DNA of 64,000 nt from Monosiga brevicollis MX1 (lineage: Eukaryota; Opisthokonta; Choanoflagellata; Craspedida; Salpingoecidae), in NCBI RefSeq assembly GCF_000002865.3, contig NW_001865047.1:994937-1058936 (forward strand). Direction: 5' to 3'. Under the pieces are notes generated by a model. The model was given only the letters and a program-made list of their open reading frames with translations, searched no databases and was not told where the DNA came from. Made by a program: the position numbers and the translations under genes. This document shows, piece by piece, positions 48,329 to 60,382 of this stretch (position 1 is its first letter; every line of letters begins with the position of its first letter).

Positions 48329-48808
48329 GTCGGGGGACACTTGGACCTTCTTGTTCCTGTCATGTCTTACAACCCTCTTCAGCATTCCAACTGGCCCGCG
48401 GCCTTGACGCTCGATTATATCAATCGAGAAGCTTTGGTTTTTTTTATGAGTGGAAGCAGATGCAAATATAGAGACGTCGGGGCGTTGGGGCAGTGAAGTG
48501 TGCAAACGGTCTGGGACATTGAGACACAGGAACGTACTGTCGTAGAGACATCAAATTTGCCGCTGACCGAGACGAAGCGACGCAGAGCGAGCTATACCCT
48601 AACGTCGGCCATACAGCCGGTCCGCAAAGAGCAAAGTATAGGAATTCTAAAATTACCACATGTAGTGAGGCAAGGGTGATAAAGCTTAGAGAGAGAAGAG
48701 AGAAAGGAAAATTTTTATGCCCACTCCCCCACTCCACGCTCCTCCCTGTGTTACTTTCTATTTTTTTTGGGAGCAGGAGCGCGTGGCGGGCCCGGCACCG
48801 ATTTGGTC
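48329..48808. other. Intergenic
   Basis: BAG1 3' flank and promoter of the FG-GAP gene. TTTTTTTTGGGAGCAG at about 48760-48775 could be a splice acceptor for a 5' UTR intron. Nothing else was seen. Confidence 0.5.
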
Positions 48809-50116
48809 ATGATGGCGGTGGTATGGGTCATGTGGCTGTGGGCTGTGGGCTGGGTTGTGAGCGGGGTGGTGGGGGAAGAGGCGCAGATTTTTGTGGACGA
48901 GGTGGGCGACTTGCATTTGGAGGCAGCGTCAACCAACTCGAGTCGGGTGTGGCTTGGATCGACGGATCTGGGGCAGGAGCTGGCTACGCTGCGCGCGGCG
49001 GTGGACGAGCTGCGAGTGGAGAATGCGCGGCTGCGCGCGGAACAAGTTGCTTTGCGCCAGGCTGCCCGCATGACGGGCTCTTGGTGGTTTCGGCACCTCT
49101 ATGACCAGGGCAGTATACCAATACATGCCATTTACGATGGCAACATGGGCTTTGCCGTGGCGGCCGCGGGAAACCTCGTGGCGGTGAGCGCTCCCAAAAA
49201 CAACATAGCAGCGGCGAATGCGGGACTTGTGCACGTGTACAGACGTTACCCGGACGGGTCGTTTAGTCTCATGGTCAACCTGTTCCCACCCAACGCTCAA
49301 GTCGGCGATGAGATGGGGTTTGCGCTGGCCATGGATACACGTGTCTTAATCGTTGGCGCGCGCACCGATCGACAGCTTGAGAACAATGGCGCATTCTGGG
49401 TGTTCGCCATTTCGAACGACGGAACGAGTCTCGATTCTAACCCGCTTCAATTTGTGGAAGGCCCCCTTTCCATCGGTCTGAACTTTGGTCGGTCTCTCAG
49501 CTTGAGCGGTGACCTGTTGGTGGTTGGCGCACGTTGTGATCCTGATAACCTGCCCCCGCCCGACTGCCTCTTCCTTTACCATCGTGGATCCAGCGGCGAC
49601 AATTTTGTATTCGTCAAGGCACTCTCCGCCTCTGCCTTCCCTTCAAGCCGAACCCTTTTGGTCTCGTTGGCCCTGTCCGGCACCCGACTAGCTGTCGCAA
49701 CCCTGAGCGAGACACCCGGCAATTCCCTTGATGGGGCCGCATATATTTTCCACCTGGACACGACCGTGTTGGCGAATGCGAGTCTGACCTGGCAGGCCAC
49801 TCTCTCCAGCGACGAGCCAAACGACCTGTTTGGACGCAGCCTATGTTTTGTCAACGAGATTTTGCTCATTGGCGCACCCGCGCAGGGTGACCACGTTGGC
49901 AGAATCTTGGCCTACGCTCCTTCGTCAAGCAACGGCGACGGTTTAGAGGCCCCATACGGTTACGTCGGCGAGCTGGCCAATCCCGGCCAAATGGATTTTG
50001 CTCGCTTCGGCATGGCCATGAGCACCCACCTCGACACACTCTACGTCTCAAGTTTTCAGCGCCATCCAAACGGCACCATGAGCGACACAGGGCACATCCA
50101 CATTTTTTACCCTTGA
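48809..50116 (+). CDS. FG-GAP beta-propeller surface/secreted protein
   Basis: Single exon, 435 aa. The start is at 48809; the frame is open slightly further upstream but contains no ATG there. It begins with a hydrophobic signal or anchor (MMAVVWVMWLWAVGWVVSGV). A short acidic and beta segment follows, then a coiled coil (LATLRAAVDELRVENARLRA, about residues 58-85). The rest is a propeller of FG-GAP-like blades, each with FG.x(S/A)-h-x-GDhLhVGA: MGFAVAAAGNLVAVSAP, MGFALAMDTRVLIVGA, FGRSLSLSGDLLVVGA, FGRSLCFVNEILLIGA and FGMAMSTHLDTLYVSS. This resembles integrin-alpha-type propellers, which are abundant in choanoflagellate surface proteins, but no Ca-binding DxDxDG loops are obvious. A coiled-coil stalk with a propeller head suggests an oligomeric surface or secreted adhesin (inference). 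Confidence 0.85.
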   Translation: MMAVVWVMWLWAVGWVVSGVVGEEAQIFVDEVGDLHLEAASTNSSRVWLGSTDLGQELATLRAAVDELRVENARLRAEQVALRQAARMTGSWWFRHLYDQGSIPIHAIYDGNMGFAVAAAGNLVAVSAPKNNIAAANAGLVHVYRRYPDGSFSLMVNLFPPNAQVGDEMGFALAMDTRVLIVGARTDRQLENNGAFWVFAISNDGTSLDSNPLQFVEGPLSIGLNFGRSLSLSGDLLVVGARCDPDNLPPPDCLFLYHRGSSGDNFVFVKALSASAFPSSRTLLVSLALSGTRLAVATLSETPGNSLDGAAYIFHLDTTVLANASLTWQATLSSDEPNDLFGRSLCFVNEILLIGAPAQGDHVGRILAYAPSSSNGDGLEAPYGYVGELANPGQMDFARFGMAMSTHLDTLYVSSFQRHPNGTMSDTGHIHIFYP

Positions 50117-50842
50117 GCAGCGGCGTGTAGTCATGGTTAGCTTGAGAATGTGCCACTCATCCCCTTTCTCGTCGTCTCTGCATGACCACAAGCCTCGAGA
50201 GCAAGAGTGCGTGCAGTCCATCAGTTCAGCTGAATTGATTTTTCAAAAAATAAAATTAAAAGCCGCCACTAATAGTGATAGTAGCCCATTCCCTTGTTAC
50301 CCTGCGATGCCTCTTATCTCATGAAGCTCTCCTCTCGCCCGTCCGCCTGGTTCTGGCTCTGGTCTTGAGTTCCAAATCACATACCCCAGCCTGATTCGTT
50401 CTGATACGCTGACTCGTCTTTTTCCTTCCCTCTGTTCTCTATTCGTTTGTGTCTCTGTAGTTTTCTCTCAAAACATGTGTTTCTCTGACTCTCTTTGCAG
50501 TTCTTTGATCAACTTGAACTTCTACCTCGCTTCTCCTTGCACATCTCTGCCTTTACCTCTTGTGTCCGTCTCTGTCTCTATCGCTGTTATTCGGAATTTT
50601 GGGTTCAAGCATTTGCTGCTGCTGACGGGTCGATACAGCTGTTTCGAGGCGCTCGCGGCTGCTGATGGACGTCGGACCGACCAAGGGGTTGAAGGGGAAG
50701 GGGGTCAAGCTGGGTCGGTGGGGGGGGCGGGCGGGGGTTTGGTGCTTGTGCTCGAGGTGGGCGCCGATTGGAGCTTGTTCATGCTAGCGGGACCAACTCC
50801 GTGACATCGGCCGGTCGTTCCTCGTGTTCCTGGTCCGGCGCA
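50117..50842. other. Intergenic / 5' leader of F-box gene
   Basis: Mixed-composition spacer with no credible coding frame. A GGGG-rich stretch lies at 50694-50745. The sequence just before 50843 is the likely leader. Confidence 0.5.
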
Positions 50843-53553
50843 ATGCTGGGACTGGAACACCTCCCGGACGAGCTCTTCACAGCCTACGTACGCACCTTTT
50901 TCCTCTTGGACCTCCCCTCTGCTGGCTGCTGGCTTACTGGTTCGACCCCGGATAGATTATCCCCCACCTGACCTACGAGGACTGCCTTCGGCTCAAGCAG
51001 GTGTCTCGTCGGTATTATAAGGTATGCGCCTGCATGCAGTTGTTCTTGGTCGCCAAGCACGGCACAGACACCTTTTCATCACACTCGTTCTCTCATCTGG
51101 TTTCTGTTTTGACACTTCACGATGCGCCTGGTACCCGCAGCTGATCCAACGCTTTCAATGGCTGCAGGCACTGCGATGGCGAGATCACTGTCGCGTATGA
51201 CCATCCGGCACGCAACGCTCACAAGTCGTTCAAAGCCGCCATCGTCTCGTGCTCATAGCCTCTGTTCTTGTTGCTTGGCCTTGCCTCTTGCTCATCCAGC
51301 ATGATGGGCTCTGGGAAAAGTGTTGGAAGGACGTCTACCACGAGCAGCTCCAGGTGTGCGGGTGCACCCGGCGAATTGTCGCACGCTGCAACTTGCTCAC
51401 CGCGCCTTGCCACCGGTCTCACCTATTTCCCACACCGCCACCTCTTGTTTCGTGTGTAAACGATCAGATTGATAGCCGGCAGCTCATGTGGTATCTCGAT
51501 CACACGCGGCCCCGTTTAACAGTGTTCCAACAAGTCTTTGTCAAGGTTCGAGTCTTCACGACGAGGCTACCACACCAGAACCGCGTCCATTTTTCAATTC
51601 ATGTTCCACTCATGGATTAATTTCTAGGCTGCTCAGATGGGCCATCTCAACGTGCTCAAAGAAACCTGGCGGCGCTGGTCCACGCACACTTCTCCCAACG
51701 AATTTCTGCTCATGCTCACAATCCAGGTTCGCTCCTCTTGTGAGAGCCTCCCTCCAATCTCGACGGGCAAGAGCGCTTCTTGAAAGACTCGCTGTTTAAC
51801 TTGAGTCATACCCATTGATATTGCTTTCCCTTCTCCCTCGCGTTTGCCTGGCACGCGACCCATCAATAGGTCGCCACGCGACATGCGTGTGCTTCCGGTC
51901 GCGTCTCGACCATGCGCTGGCTGCTTGACCATTTCCGGGAGCAGGTCGACAACTACGGTGTCATGGTGAGCCAGTGCCCTTGTCAAAAGCTGTACCCAGC
52001 TGCCCAGATGTCCATCTGGTCGGCTCATTTCTCGCCGTGTAGGACAATTGGGACTTTGTTTGCGCGTCTGGTAATGTCACAGCGCTCAAGCTCTGGATGG
52101 AGTACCATCAGCTTGACCAGGTACAACCCCCTCTGGTCTTGCTGCTTGCTCACCGCACGCGTCTCACATCCCCGTCTTTTGTCACTGGCGTGGGACCACT
52201 GTCGTACCAGGACTCGCTGGCTCTGCGCAACTGGTTTCCTCTCATGGCGGCTGCCAACCGAAACCGGGTGGCTGTGGTCAAGTACCTGCTGGACAAATTT
52301 GAGGTGTGCCTCGCTCCTCGTATGCGGCACACGACATGTTATCCTTGGCCGGCCGGGCCGCTTGTCCTCTTCAATGCTTCTTTCTCGCTCCAAGGCTCAA
52401 GAATTTCTCGGCTTGTTTTGGGCCCTTTTGTAGGTGGAGCCCGAGGTCTTTGCTTTTATCTTTCAACACACTCTTCGTACCCTGGTCCAGCGTGGGAATA
52501 CCATGGTTAGTCTTTGAGCTAGCCCAAAGAGGCCTTTCACTTGATCTCACGCTTGTTGATGCGATGGCAGGTGCTGGAGCTCTTGCTTCAAAGAGCAGGG
52601 GGAGTTTCGCTCGACTTTTTTGGCCGCACTACCCAAGGTTTGTAGTAGCTTGGCGTGAGGTGAGGTAATCCTGATGCAAACTTATTGGCCATGTCTTGAC
52701 TTTGCTTTGCAGGTGTATCCAATATCCTTCTCTACTGCGTCAATCATCAAGCGCTGGACGCCATGCGTTTATTCCATGCTCTCTATCGAATCAACCACGA
52801 CGAATGTGCGTAGGCATGCACGAATGCGTCCTCCTCAAAGGCATGCGAGCATGGCTCGCTGTGCTAGCGACTGCTTTTGCCTTGCTGACTGATCACCTGT
52901 CCACGCGACCCTTCAAGTAGTTTTGCTTGAAAATTGCCACTTGCTGCAGCGGTGCATGGCCAAGCCGTCGCTTCGCATGATTCAATTCTTTGTGGAGGAC
53001 CTTGCGCTTCCAGTACGGTCTTGCGATGGCTTGGCAATTTGGCACCCGGGGGCTCGAGTTGCTTGATTTTTATCAATATGAACCTGACCTGCTTTTCTCT
53101 CCTCGCTAGGTCGAGGTGTGGCAACGCTCCATTGTGCGAACAGCTTCTGCAGCTCACGCGGACGACGGAGCCTCCGACTCGGAAGAGGAAACGACGACGC
53201 TGCTCGAGATGCTTCGCCAGCAGGCTCATACCCACGCACACGTGTACAGCTATGTGCGCTCATTCCTGGATAGCGGTGTGCGTGCCGAGCTCCAAGAGCA
53301 GCAACAGCAAGCGCTGGCCGAAGGCAATGCGGCCCTGGCTCCACCCCGGCGCCCGCGCTTACCGAGGCAAGTGGATGCTCGAGGCCGGGAAGATGAAGAC
53401 TTGGAGGAGGAGCACGACGTGCCAGAGCATGAAGATGCCGAAGAGGCCGAGCGGGAGGATGACATTGTAGACGAGGCCAGCAGTGAGCGTGCCCGTCGTC
53501 GCCGTCATTCGGACGCCGCTTGTCCATCAGAAAAACGCACAAAGCATCGTTGA
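50843..53553 (+). CDS. F-box protein with ankyrin-like helical repeats
   Basis: A multi-exon gene. The first two exons form an F-box: LEHLPDELFTAY followed by IIPHLTYEDCLRLKQVSRRY, predicting a SKP1-binding SCF substrate adaptor. Then come LIQRFQWLQALRWRDHCR, HDGLWEKCWKDVYHEQLQ and a series of helical units, roughly one per exon: AAQMGHLNVLKETWRRW, STMRWLLDHFREQVD, NVTALKLWMEYHQLDQ, LMAAANRNRVAVVKYLLDKF, VLELLLQRAGGVSLDF and HQALDAMRLFHALYR. These resemble degenerate ankyrin repeats (AAxxGHLxVLKxL). The last exon (53110-53553) is Gln-rich, then acidic, then basic (SERARRRRHSDAA, possible nuclear signal), ending KRTKHR. It lies tail to tail with the gene at 53705. Not assigned to a named F-box family. 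Confidence 0.75.
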
Positions 53554-53704
53554 TGCAGATCTAGTGCTGCAAAGCATTGTTATAACTTGTTGTTGTTGTT
53601 GTTGTGTTTTAAAAGGCGATTTAAGTGATCCTTCTGACTGATCTTTTTTTTTTTTTTTCTTGAGGTCTTTTCTGAGAAACTCAATTTGCGAGGGTGACGA
53701 GTGC

Positions 53705-54925
53705 TCAGAGCCCTCTTCTCGAGGAATGAGCAGATGCGCCGGGCTGCGGGTGGGCTTGGTGTGTCGTCAGCAAGCCAGCCATATCGGTGGCCTCACGCTG
53801 CAACACGACTCGAGGAAAGCGAAAGTGGCAGGGGAAGGCCTCACGGTACACTTGCACGGGGAGGAGTTGATTGCGAGACCATTGGCGAACCGTCAGCTCG
53901 GGCAACTGGCGCAACATCGGGTACATGTCCTGAGAAAAGGGGTTGCGCGGTAGGAGCATCGCACAAGTGAGCATGGTTGCGTACTTGGAGCTCAAGCAAG
54001 CTGTTTGAGGCGGCGTTACCCACCCAAGAGGCATGCCTCAGGAGAACCGGCAGGGTGCCTTCAGGGTTTTGAAGCATGCGATGGACCAACGTCTGCTGCA
54101 CGTGCCGATGCCAGCGCGGCACGTCCAAAAAGTCAATGATGCCGTGCAGCTGGAGCAAGTCAACGAGGGTCATCTCGCGCAGGGTGGCTGGTGTGTGGCG
54201 GTAGAGGGTGAGGAGGAGGCGAAGCTGGTCTGGTTGAATAAAAGTTTCAAGGTCATGCCGATCGCTTTGTCCAGGCATGCCTAAGAGCGTGATCATGTTG
54301 TGCAAAGTGGTGCTATCGCGTAAGAGACGGCGAGGGATGTGGAGGCCATGGATCGCAATGCGCCAAAAGCGTAGCGTTGGGCTTGCCGATCGGCTAGAAC
54401 AGCTACTTGATGAGGTCGAGGATCGGGACAGAGACGGCGACCGCGAGCCCGAGACACCAAAGAAAGGGCGGCGACGTTCCAGCCGACGGCGCATCTTGAA
54501 GTGGCAGAAGAGAAAATAGGGTGGATGGCAAGCAATGGCAAAATGTAGCAACCCCAAAGTACGATATCCAGGCACGGGGTGGTAGTGTGGGAGCACAAGA
54601 CTCTGCAGAAAATGCATCGCGTGATGCTGTTGAAGGGCTTTGTAGAAGCGGTCGTTGCAGAGTCACCCACTCAAGCTGTGGACGGGTGATGCGGCACAAC
54701 ATCAAAGGCCAACACAACTCGAGTGAGACTAATTTGGCGCGACATGAGCGAGACGAGCGAGCCGCCTGGAGACACTTGCGCTGGATGGCTTGCATAGAGC
54801 AGTCGAGTGCCGCATCGAGCTCTTCGTTTCGTGCTCTTGAGCGTTTTTTTAAGCGACTGGCTGCCGTTTCCCCGAGTTGGCAGCATCTCAATCTTCCGCC
54901 TGATGTCGCTGATGGCGACTGCCAT
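53705..54925 (-). CDS. Unrecognised protein, possible BTB-like helical region
   Basis: Minus-strand gene with at least three exons; introns of 64 nt (54603-54666) and 55 nt (53930-53984) are well supported by phase. A hydrophobic stretch (LLHFAIACHPPYFLFCHF) is followed by a basic and Ser-rich linker (MRRRLERRRPFFGVSG). Then comes a helical domain: FIQPDQLRLLLTLYRHTPAT, VDLLQLHGIIDFLDVPRWHR and MLQNPEGTLPVLLRHASW. The LLQL..IIDFLDVP pattern recalls the C-terminal helices of BTB/POZ domains, but this is weak. The C-terminus is MYPMLRQLPELTVRQWSRNQ to AHSSRRGL. The start is unsure: ATG at 54925 (MAVAISDIRRKIEMLP) would need another intron, while ATG at 54795 (MQAIQRKCLQAARSS) works without one. 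Confidence 0.5.
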
Positions 54926-55298
54926 TTGTGTGTGTGTGAGCGTGCATGTCTGCGTGTGTGTGTGTGTGTGTGTGTGTGTGGAGGCATCGATCGGTGTCAG
55001 GCACTTTTCAAACCATGGTCCGCAGTTTGGCTGCCCGTAAGAGATGTCGTAGTGAGATGGATACTTATTGTAGAAGTAATAAGCATATAAAACTTATCTC
55101 ATGAAGATTTGCTTCAGCTTTGAGTAGAAATATGATGACTGCGCAACTTGCACAAGGTTCGGATCAGGTTCGTTTCCAGTTTTGCTGACAACTGAACCCG
55201 GAAATCTAATTCCAGGAGGTATAATTCAGGATCTTGTCTTTCATGTAAGTATTTTACTTACGCTTTTGCTCTCTGTCTCGTTTTCTTTTTTTTTCTCG

Positions 55299-55341
<43 letters not shown>

Positions 55342-55657
55342 TGTCAGGGAGAACCAACGGCAGCGGCGGAGAGCAAATGCGCAGATACCAGCTGGTGTGA
55401 GGGCCTCCAGGGGGGGGGGGGGGGGGGGTAGCCCTGTCCGGCTTGCTGCGTGTGCGTTGTTATTTCGAAAAGGCTGAGTTCGCGAGCGAGCGAGTGAGCC
55501 TCAAGAGTTTACAGCGCCGGGCTCGCACGCCCTCAGCTCCAATTATTGGTCGCTCTGCGGGTGCAAACACATCGCAGCGCCCTTTCTCGCACAGAGACAC
55601 GATCATTACGGGCTTGCAGCTGGCATTGTAGCCGCCTGACCCAAAGGTCGTGCCAGG
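54926..55657. other. Divergent promoter region with simple repeats
   Basis: Contains (TG)n at 54954-54979, (CA)n at 55305-55340 and a G19 homopolymer (55410-55428), with an AT-rich patch at 55050-55130. A short frame at 55131-55166 with a plausible donor could be a 5' exon, but nothing forces it. Confidence 0.5.
55410..55428. repeat. G19 homopolymer
   Basis: Uninterrupted run of 19 G in the divergent promoter region, a potential G-quadruplex on the plus strand. Confidence 0.95.
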
Positions 55658-58600
55658 ATGCGGCGGCGATCCAGCACAACAGCAGCCGCTGCTGGAGATC
55701 GCGAGCCTCGTCAAAAGGTCCAGGTTGCGCACAAGGTATGTCGGGCCGACGCACGGCCTTGTCCTCAGCTTGATGACGGCTGCTGAAATTGATCGACGCC
55801 ATGCTCGTACGATAGGAGGGCCATCTGCTTAAGCGTGGCAAAAACACCAACTCGGCCTGGCGCCGGCGCTACCTGATTCTGTTTGACAGCATGATCGAGT
55901 ATCGACGCTCACAGCGGGACGCCGACCCAGCTGGTTAGCAATAGACGCGGCGCTGCGTCGGTCACTCCAGATGCAGATTCACTAATGTCTCGTGTCTCAC
56001 TCAACCCTACAGGTACCATTCAGCTCAAGGGCGCGCGCCTCAATATCTCCAAGACCCCCGATCCATCCATGGATCTGCTGGAAATATCCTCACCCTCGCA
56101 GGTTGCCACGGCATCCATGCTCCCTCGCAGCTACATGTGTCAGGACGAGCACCCTCATGCCGCCTTTTTACCGCCAACGCGTGGGTGTATACTTTAGGCA
56201 CGCATGTATCTGCTGCAGGGTGGTCCACTCCTGATTCGCGAGTGGGCCCAAGCCATCAGACAGCAAATTGCGCTCTTACCTTCTCGTACGGTCGAACCGT
56301 TTCTGCTCAAGCACCTGTGCGGGTGGCAATCGTACGGCAGGTTTTTTTTTTTAGTTTATTCACAACTCTTTCCTTGCATGCCGGTAGCGGGTGACGCGAG
56401 CGCGAGTGCCTCCTCCTACCACGCTGACACAAATTCGATGATCCTTGTCGAAGCCAAGCCATCCGCCGCCAGCGAACCCGTCAACCTCGGTGCGTTGCCC
56501 TGTCGTGCGCAGCCGCCACCAATGACTTCACGCTCCACGTTCTCATCAGCTTTGCGCCCTTGACTATTAAACTGCTTCTCAGGCACGCGCGCCGGTGGTC
56601 AAGTCGTGACACACCTCACAGACCTAAAACGGGGCTGGCTGGAAAAACAAGGCATTGGCTCGCGAACCTGGATCTGGCGCTGGTTCATCTTGCGCTACGG
56701 CCGCATCGACTATTTCGCCAGCCAAGAGGATGCCCGGGACCAAAAGATGCTTGGCTCTATCGTGCTGGCCGAAGGCGCCAGTTTTTGCTACCCGCATCCC
56801 AAGCGACCCGAGCTCTACTGCCTGGATGTGCGTCGCGTCGCTTCGTGTCCTCCTTGATCCCGGCGATCCATCCGGTGTACCTCATACCCAATTCGTGCTG
56901 TGCAGATATCATCACCCGTGCAAGGCCGCGTCTTTCACCTGCGTGGGCGCTTTGTCGATGTGAAGGAATGGCACGAAACGGTGGGTCGCCCAAACATGCA
57001 CGCCGCTGGAGCCCGTGTTCTTTTCTATACTCCTAGGCCAATTTCCATGTTCTTCCGCTGATGTCCTCGCATGACCTTTCGGTACCTGGTACCTTGGGCT
57101 TACCCTTGTCGGTTATTAGATCAAGCAGCGCCACGCAGACGAGCGACCACCCATGGCCATGGTACAGGCGAGCAAGGGGCATTCGGCCATCGGCGTGAGC
57201 ACCAAAACCCTGCTTCCGCCTTCTCAGCGAGATGTGTCGGCAAAAAACAGCAAACTCGGTGACATTGTGCGCAAGCTGGCCTCGAGCGAGCGCATGTGTA
57301 AAATGTTCTGTGGGGGTGCCGGCTGCCAATATTGCGGTGATCTCGAGCGTTGGCTGCACAACGGTGCGCATGAACCCATGACCCCCGACCTCCCCAACCT
57401 ACTTTGGCGCTTGTCTGCTTGCGGCACACGCTCAACCTATTGTCATCACTCATCGGGGGCTTCCCAGATCAAGCCATACCAGGCATCTTCTCAACTTGGA
57501 TTACGAACGATATTCTGGCCCTGGCCCGCCCAACGCAGCGCGGGGTAGACGAGTTTGGCCTCCTTGACAAATTGGTGGAGAGTCGCGTGCGCGTTCTTAT
57601 CAATCTCGAGGACCACGGCGAACACGCCAACTGCGGCCAGGTGCGTTCAACGTGTACATACTTTTTTTTTTGTTTTTGTTTTTTTGTTTTTGTTTTTACG
57701 GCTCCGATAATTTCTGCTTGACCCAATGGCCTCTGCAGGGCAACTTACCGGGCGGGTTCAGCTACGACCTTGACGCCTTTGCCGCACGTGGTGTGGCCGT
57801 GCACCTTTTTGGCTGGGCTGATTATGGTGTGCCCTCCATGCAAACGGCGTTGACAATGGTTAAGGTGGCTGCACAAGCCCTGGATCTTCAAGTCGCGGTG
57901 GCCGTGCACTGCCACGCCGGTGCGAGTCCTGTCTAAAATGCCTTTTTCACCGCAGCTCTACAACCTGTCTGCATGGCGCCTCGTAACAACCTGACTCATG
58001 TCGATAGGGCTGGGACGCACGGGCATGCTTATTGCGTGCATCCTTGTCTACGTCCTCAAGGTCCGCTTCAAAGTCTTGTCATGCAAGTGTGCCCCAGCAA
58101 CGAAACATGTTCCAAGCTCACTTGATTCTGGTGTTTCGTGGCTGTTTGCTTCGCGTTTGTAAAGTATACGGCTGAGCAAGCGATTGCGTTTGTCCGCCTC
58201 CGACGTCCGGGCTCAATTCAGACGGGCGAGCAGGTGGGCGTGCTCAATGCATGATGACGTAGCATTGGCCGCAACATTCCTTACGAGCGCGGCGCAACGG
58301 TGCGGTGCAAGGATAGGTGCGCTTCGTGCGCGACTTCTGGCTCTATTTGCGACCACTGCAGCTTGTCTATCCACGAACGTGCGTCGAGGGCTGTGTAGAG
58401 CACTTTGCTCATACGGCGCCAGCCTCGAGTGCGGCCAGCGGAGAGGAGGGTGCTAACACATTGCGAGCTGTGGAAGTCAATGGTGACGGTCCCAGCTTGC
58501 GAACGTTTGTGAGGCAGGCAGCACAGCTTCACGGTGCCGATGACCAAGACCAGGTCTGTGCCTTGCCTCGGGAGGAACCTCATCAGGGAAGGGGGCGCTT

Positions 58601-59311
58601 TTAAGGTATCAACATGTCGCTGTGGCTCATGGCAATATGCTGGTCCATGACCTTGCGTGAACATCTGTATGTTAGGAGGTCAAATTGCCGTTGCTCTCGG
58701 CTGTGTACGGCTCGGTGCGTGCCGCCTGCGGTGACCTGGACGCAGAGGCTCTGGCAGCCGAGCTAAATCGGTATGTGCATTGGCCCTGCAAAGCGTCATT
58801 GCGAGCGCACGGAACTGCAAAGGCTATTCTTGCTTATCGGTCTCGCACGCGTGTAGGTTTTGCCGAAGCGTACCCAGCCCCGAGGATATGGAAGTGCTGC
58901 GGACGCTAATGGAGCATGCCAATCAAGACTTTTGGGTTCCGTGGCGGGGGGTGGATTTGGCGCAGACGTTGTGGCTGCTGGAGGTCTGGCTGGCGCAGCT
59001 GGGTCAAAGCCCGCTGTCGTCGGAGCAGCTGGAGGTCTTGGAGGATGGCCGCTTCTCGTCATTAGATTTACCCAACCGACAGCTTTGGGCTGTTTTCTGT
59101 ACGCTGTGGGCCGCGTCACAGGCCCTTGAGCCCTTGGCCCTTCTCGCAGGCCTTTGGCTGGGTGTGCCACTAGAGGGGGCTGCGCTCGCTTCAGAGGTCA
59201 AGCAAGTTCAGTCAAACCTGCGGCAGGCATCAGCTCCGCTGGCTCATCCCCTTTTGGAGGAAGCTCCTGTGCGGTATCGCGCAAAAGCCAGTGAGCCTTC
59301 CTCATCCAGTG

Positions 59312-59371
<60 letters not shown>

Positions 59372-59874
59372 ATTGCTTGACATTCTTGTTTAGCCCAAGT
59401 CCCGCACTGCATCGCCGAGTTTCTTGCTTTGGGGCTTTTGTGCGCGGCCCATGTCTCATTTATTGGTCTGCTTGATAGTTTGAAACGCTTGGGGTCGTGC
59501 AACATGGGATACAGCAGCTGGAGCTGGTTCTCAGGGTCCTGGTGGAGACCGTGTGGCCAGTGGGCGAGGTGCCGGCATGGGTGCCAGGCTCAGAGCTCGT
59601 CAAGACGGCAGACGCAGAGCCAGACAGATTCGGTGCTGGTGAGGCGGCAGGGCGGTCGCGGGCCGTTGCACATGAAGTGGAGCTGGTGGATGTGTTGCCT
59701 GGGGGTGAGGCTGGCGCGGTTGGTGATGCCAATGGCGCGTCTGCGAGCCTCGGCTCAGACGCCGACTTGCTGGATAACGATGGCCCTCTCGGCCCGAATG
59801 CACCCGGTCTGGAGGAGGACGACGACATGGCGCCGTTGGAGGATTACTTTGTTGGCCTGGACGTCCGTCTGTGA
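55658..59874 (+). CDS. PTPDC1: PTPDC1-type dual-specificity phosphatase with two PH domains
   Basis: A multi-exon gene. Exon 1 (55658-55735) starts MRRRSSTTAAAAGDREPRQK. A first PH domain follows (EGHLLKRGKNTNSAWRRRYL, 55816 on; closing helix GGPLLIREWAQAIRQQIALL near 56220-56280). The second PH domain is at 56600-57000 (LKRGWLEKQGIGSRTWIWRW; closing FVDVKEWHET). Next is a short Cys cluster (KMFCGGAGCQYCGDLERWL). After a donor at about 57365 comes the phosphatase: AIPGIFSTWITNDILALARP, VRVLINLEDHGEHANCGQ, VAVHLFGWADYGVPSMQT and the active site VAVHCHAG-LGRTGMLIACIL (HCxxGxxRTG with catalytic Cys and Arg), then FVRLRRPGSIQTGEQ and VRFVRDFWLYLRPLQLVYPR. The Cys cluster and core match animal PTPDC1, linked to cilia and centrosomes. 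The long C-terminal part is helical then acidic, ending FVGLDVRL. A (GT)n tract sits in its last intron. Confidence 0.88.
59313..59370. repeat. (GT)n microsatellite in an intron
   Basis: 58 bp of GT beginning at the donor site of the last PTPDC1-type intron. The first GT of the repeat can serve as the splice donor. Confidence 0.95.
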
Positions 59875-60382
59875 GTCTGCAGCAGTTTTATTAGAGAGGA
59901 AAAGAACCTGAACAAAATCGAATGATGAATGCTATAACATGTGCTTCGGGAAAGGGTCTACGCAAGGGTGAATTTAACTGGCCTCACGGCCACACACGGT
60001 GCCGCGAGTTGTCGTTGGTCAGCCTCTAACGTTGTACCCGCCTCTATGCACCCGGGCACGACAAGGAACGCTGCATGCAACCGCTGAATACCTCACAAAT
60101 CGTAGTTCGTATGGGGAATTCGACGCTCGTCTGCAGATTCGAACAAACATGATGACAGTTCGCTGTTCATAACATGACATGATGACGCTGTTCATAACAT
60201 GACATGATGACGTAAAACGAAAAACAAACAAATAAAAAAATCAAGGACTTTTGAGAAAAGTGACGAAGGGGGGGGGATGCTTTGATCGCATTTCTCACAC
60301 TGCCGCTGGCTCGTACGATCTCAATTCACCCGTTTGCCTGCCACTGAACCCGCGGCACTGCCGTTCTCTTACAGAGTCCTTC
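59875..60382. other. Intergenic and 5' leader of the CD-NTase-like gene
   Basis: Contains a 25-bp direct repeat (about 60163-60212), AATAAA at about 60231 as a possible poly(A) signal of the upstream gene, and a TTCTCTTACAG acceptor just before 60375, implying an intron in the 5' UTR of the gene at 60383. Confidence 0.55.
60163..60212. repeat. 25-bp direct repeat (x2)
   Basis: Two copies of GCTGTTCATAACATGACATG plus GATGAC in tandem, in the spacer between the phosphatase and CD-NTase-like genes. Confidence 0.85.
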
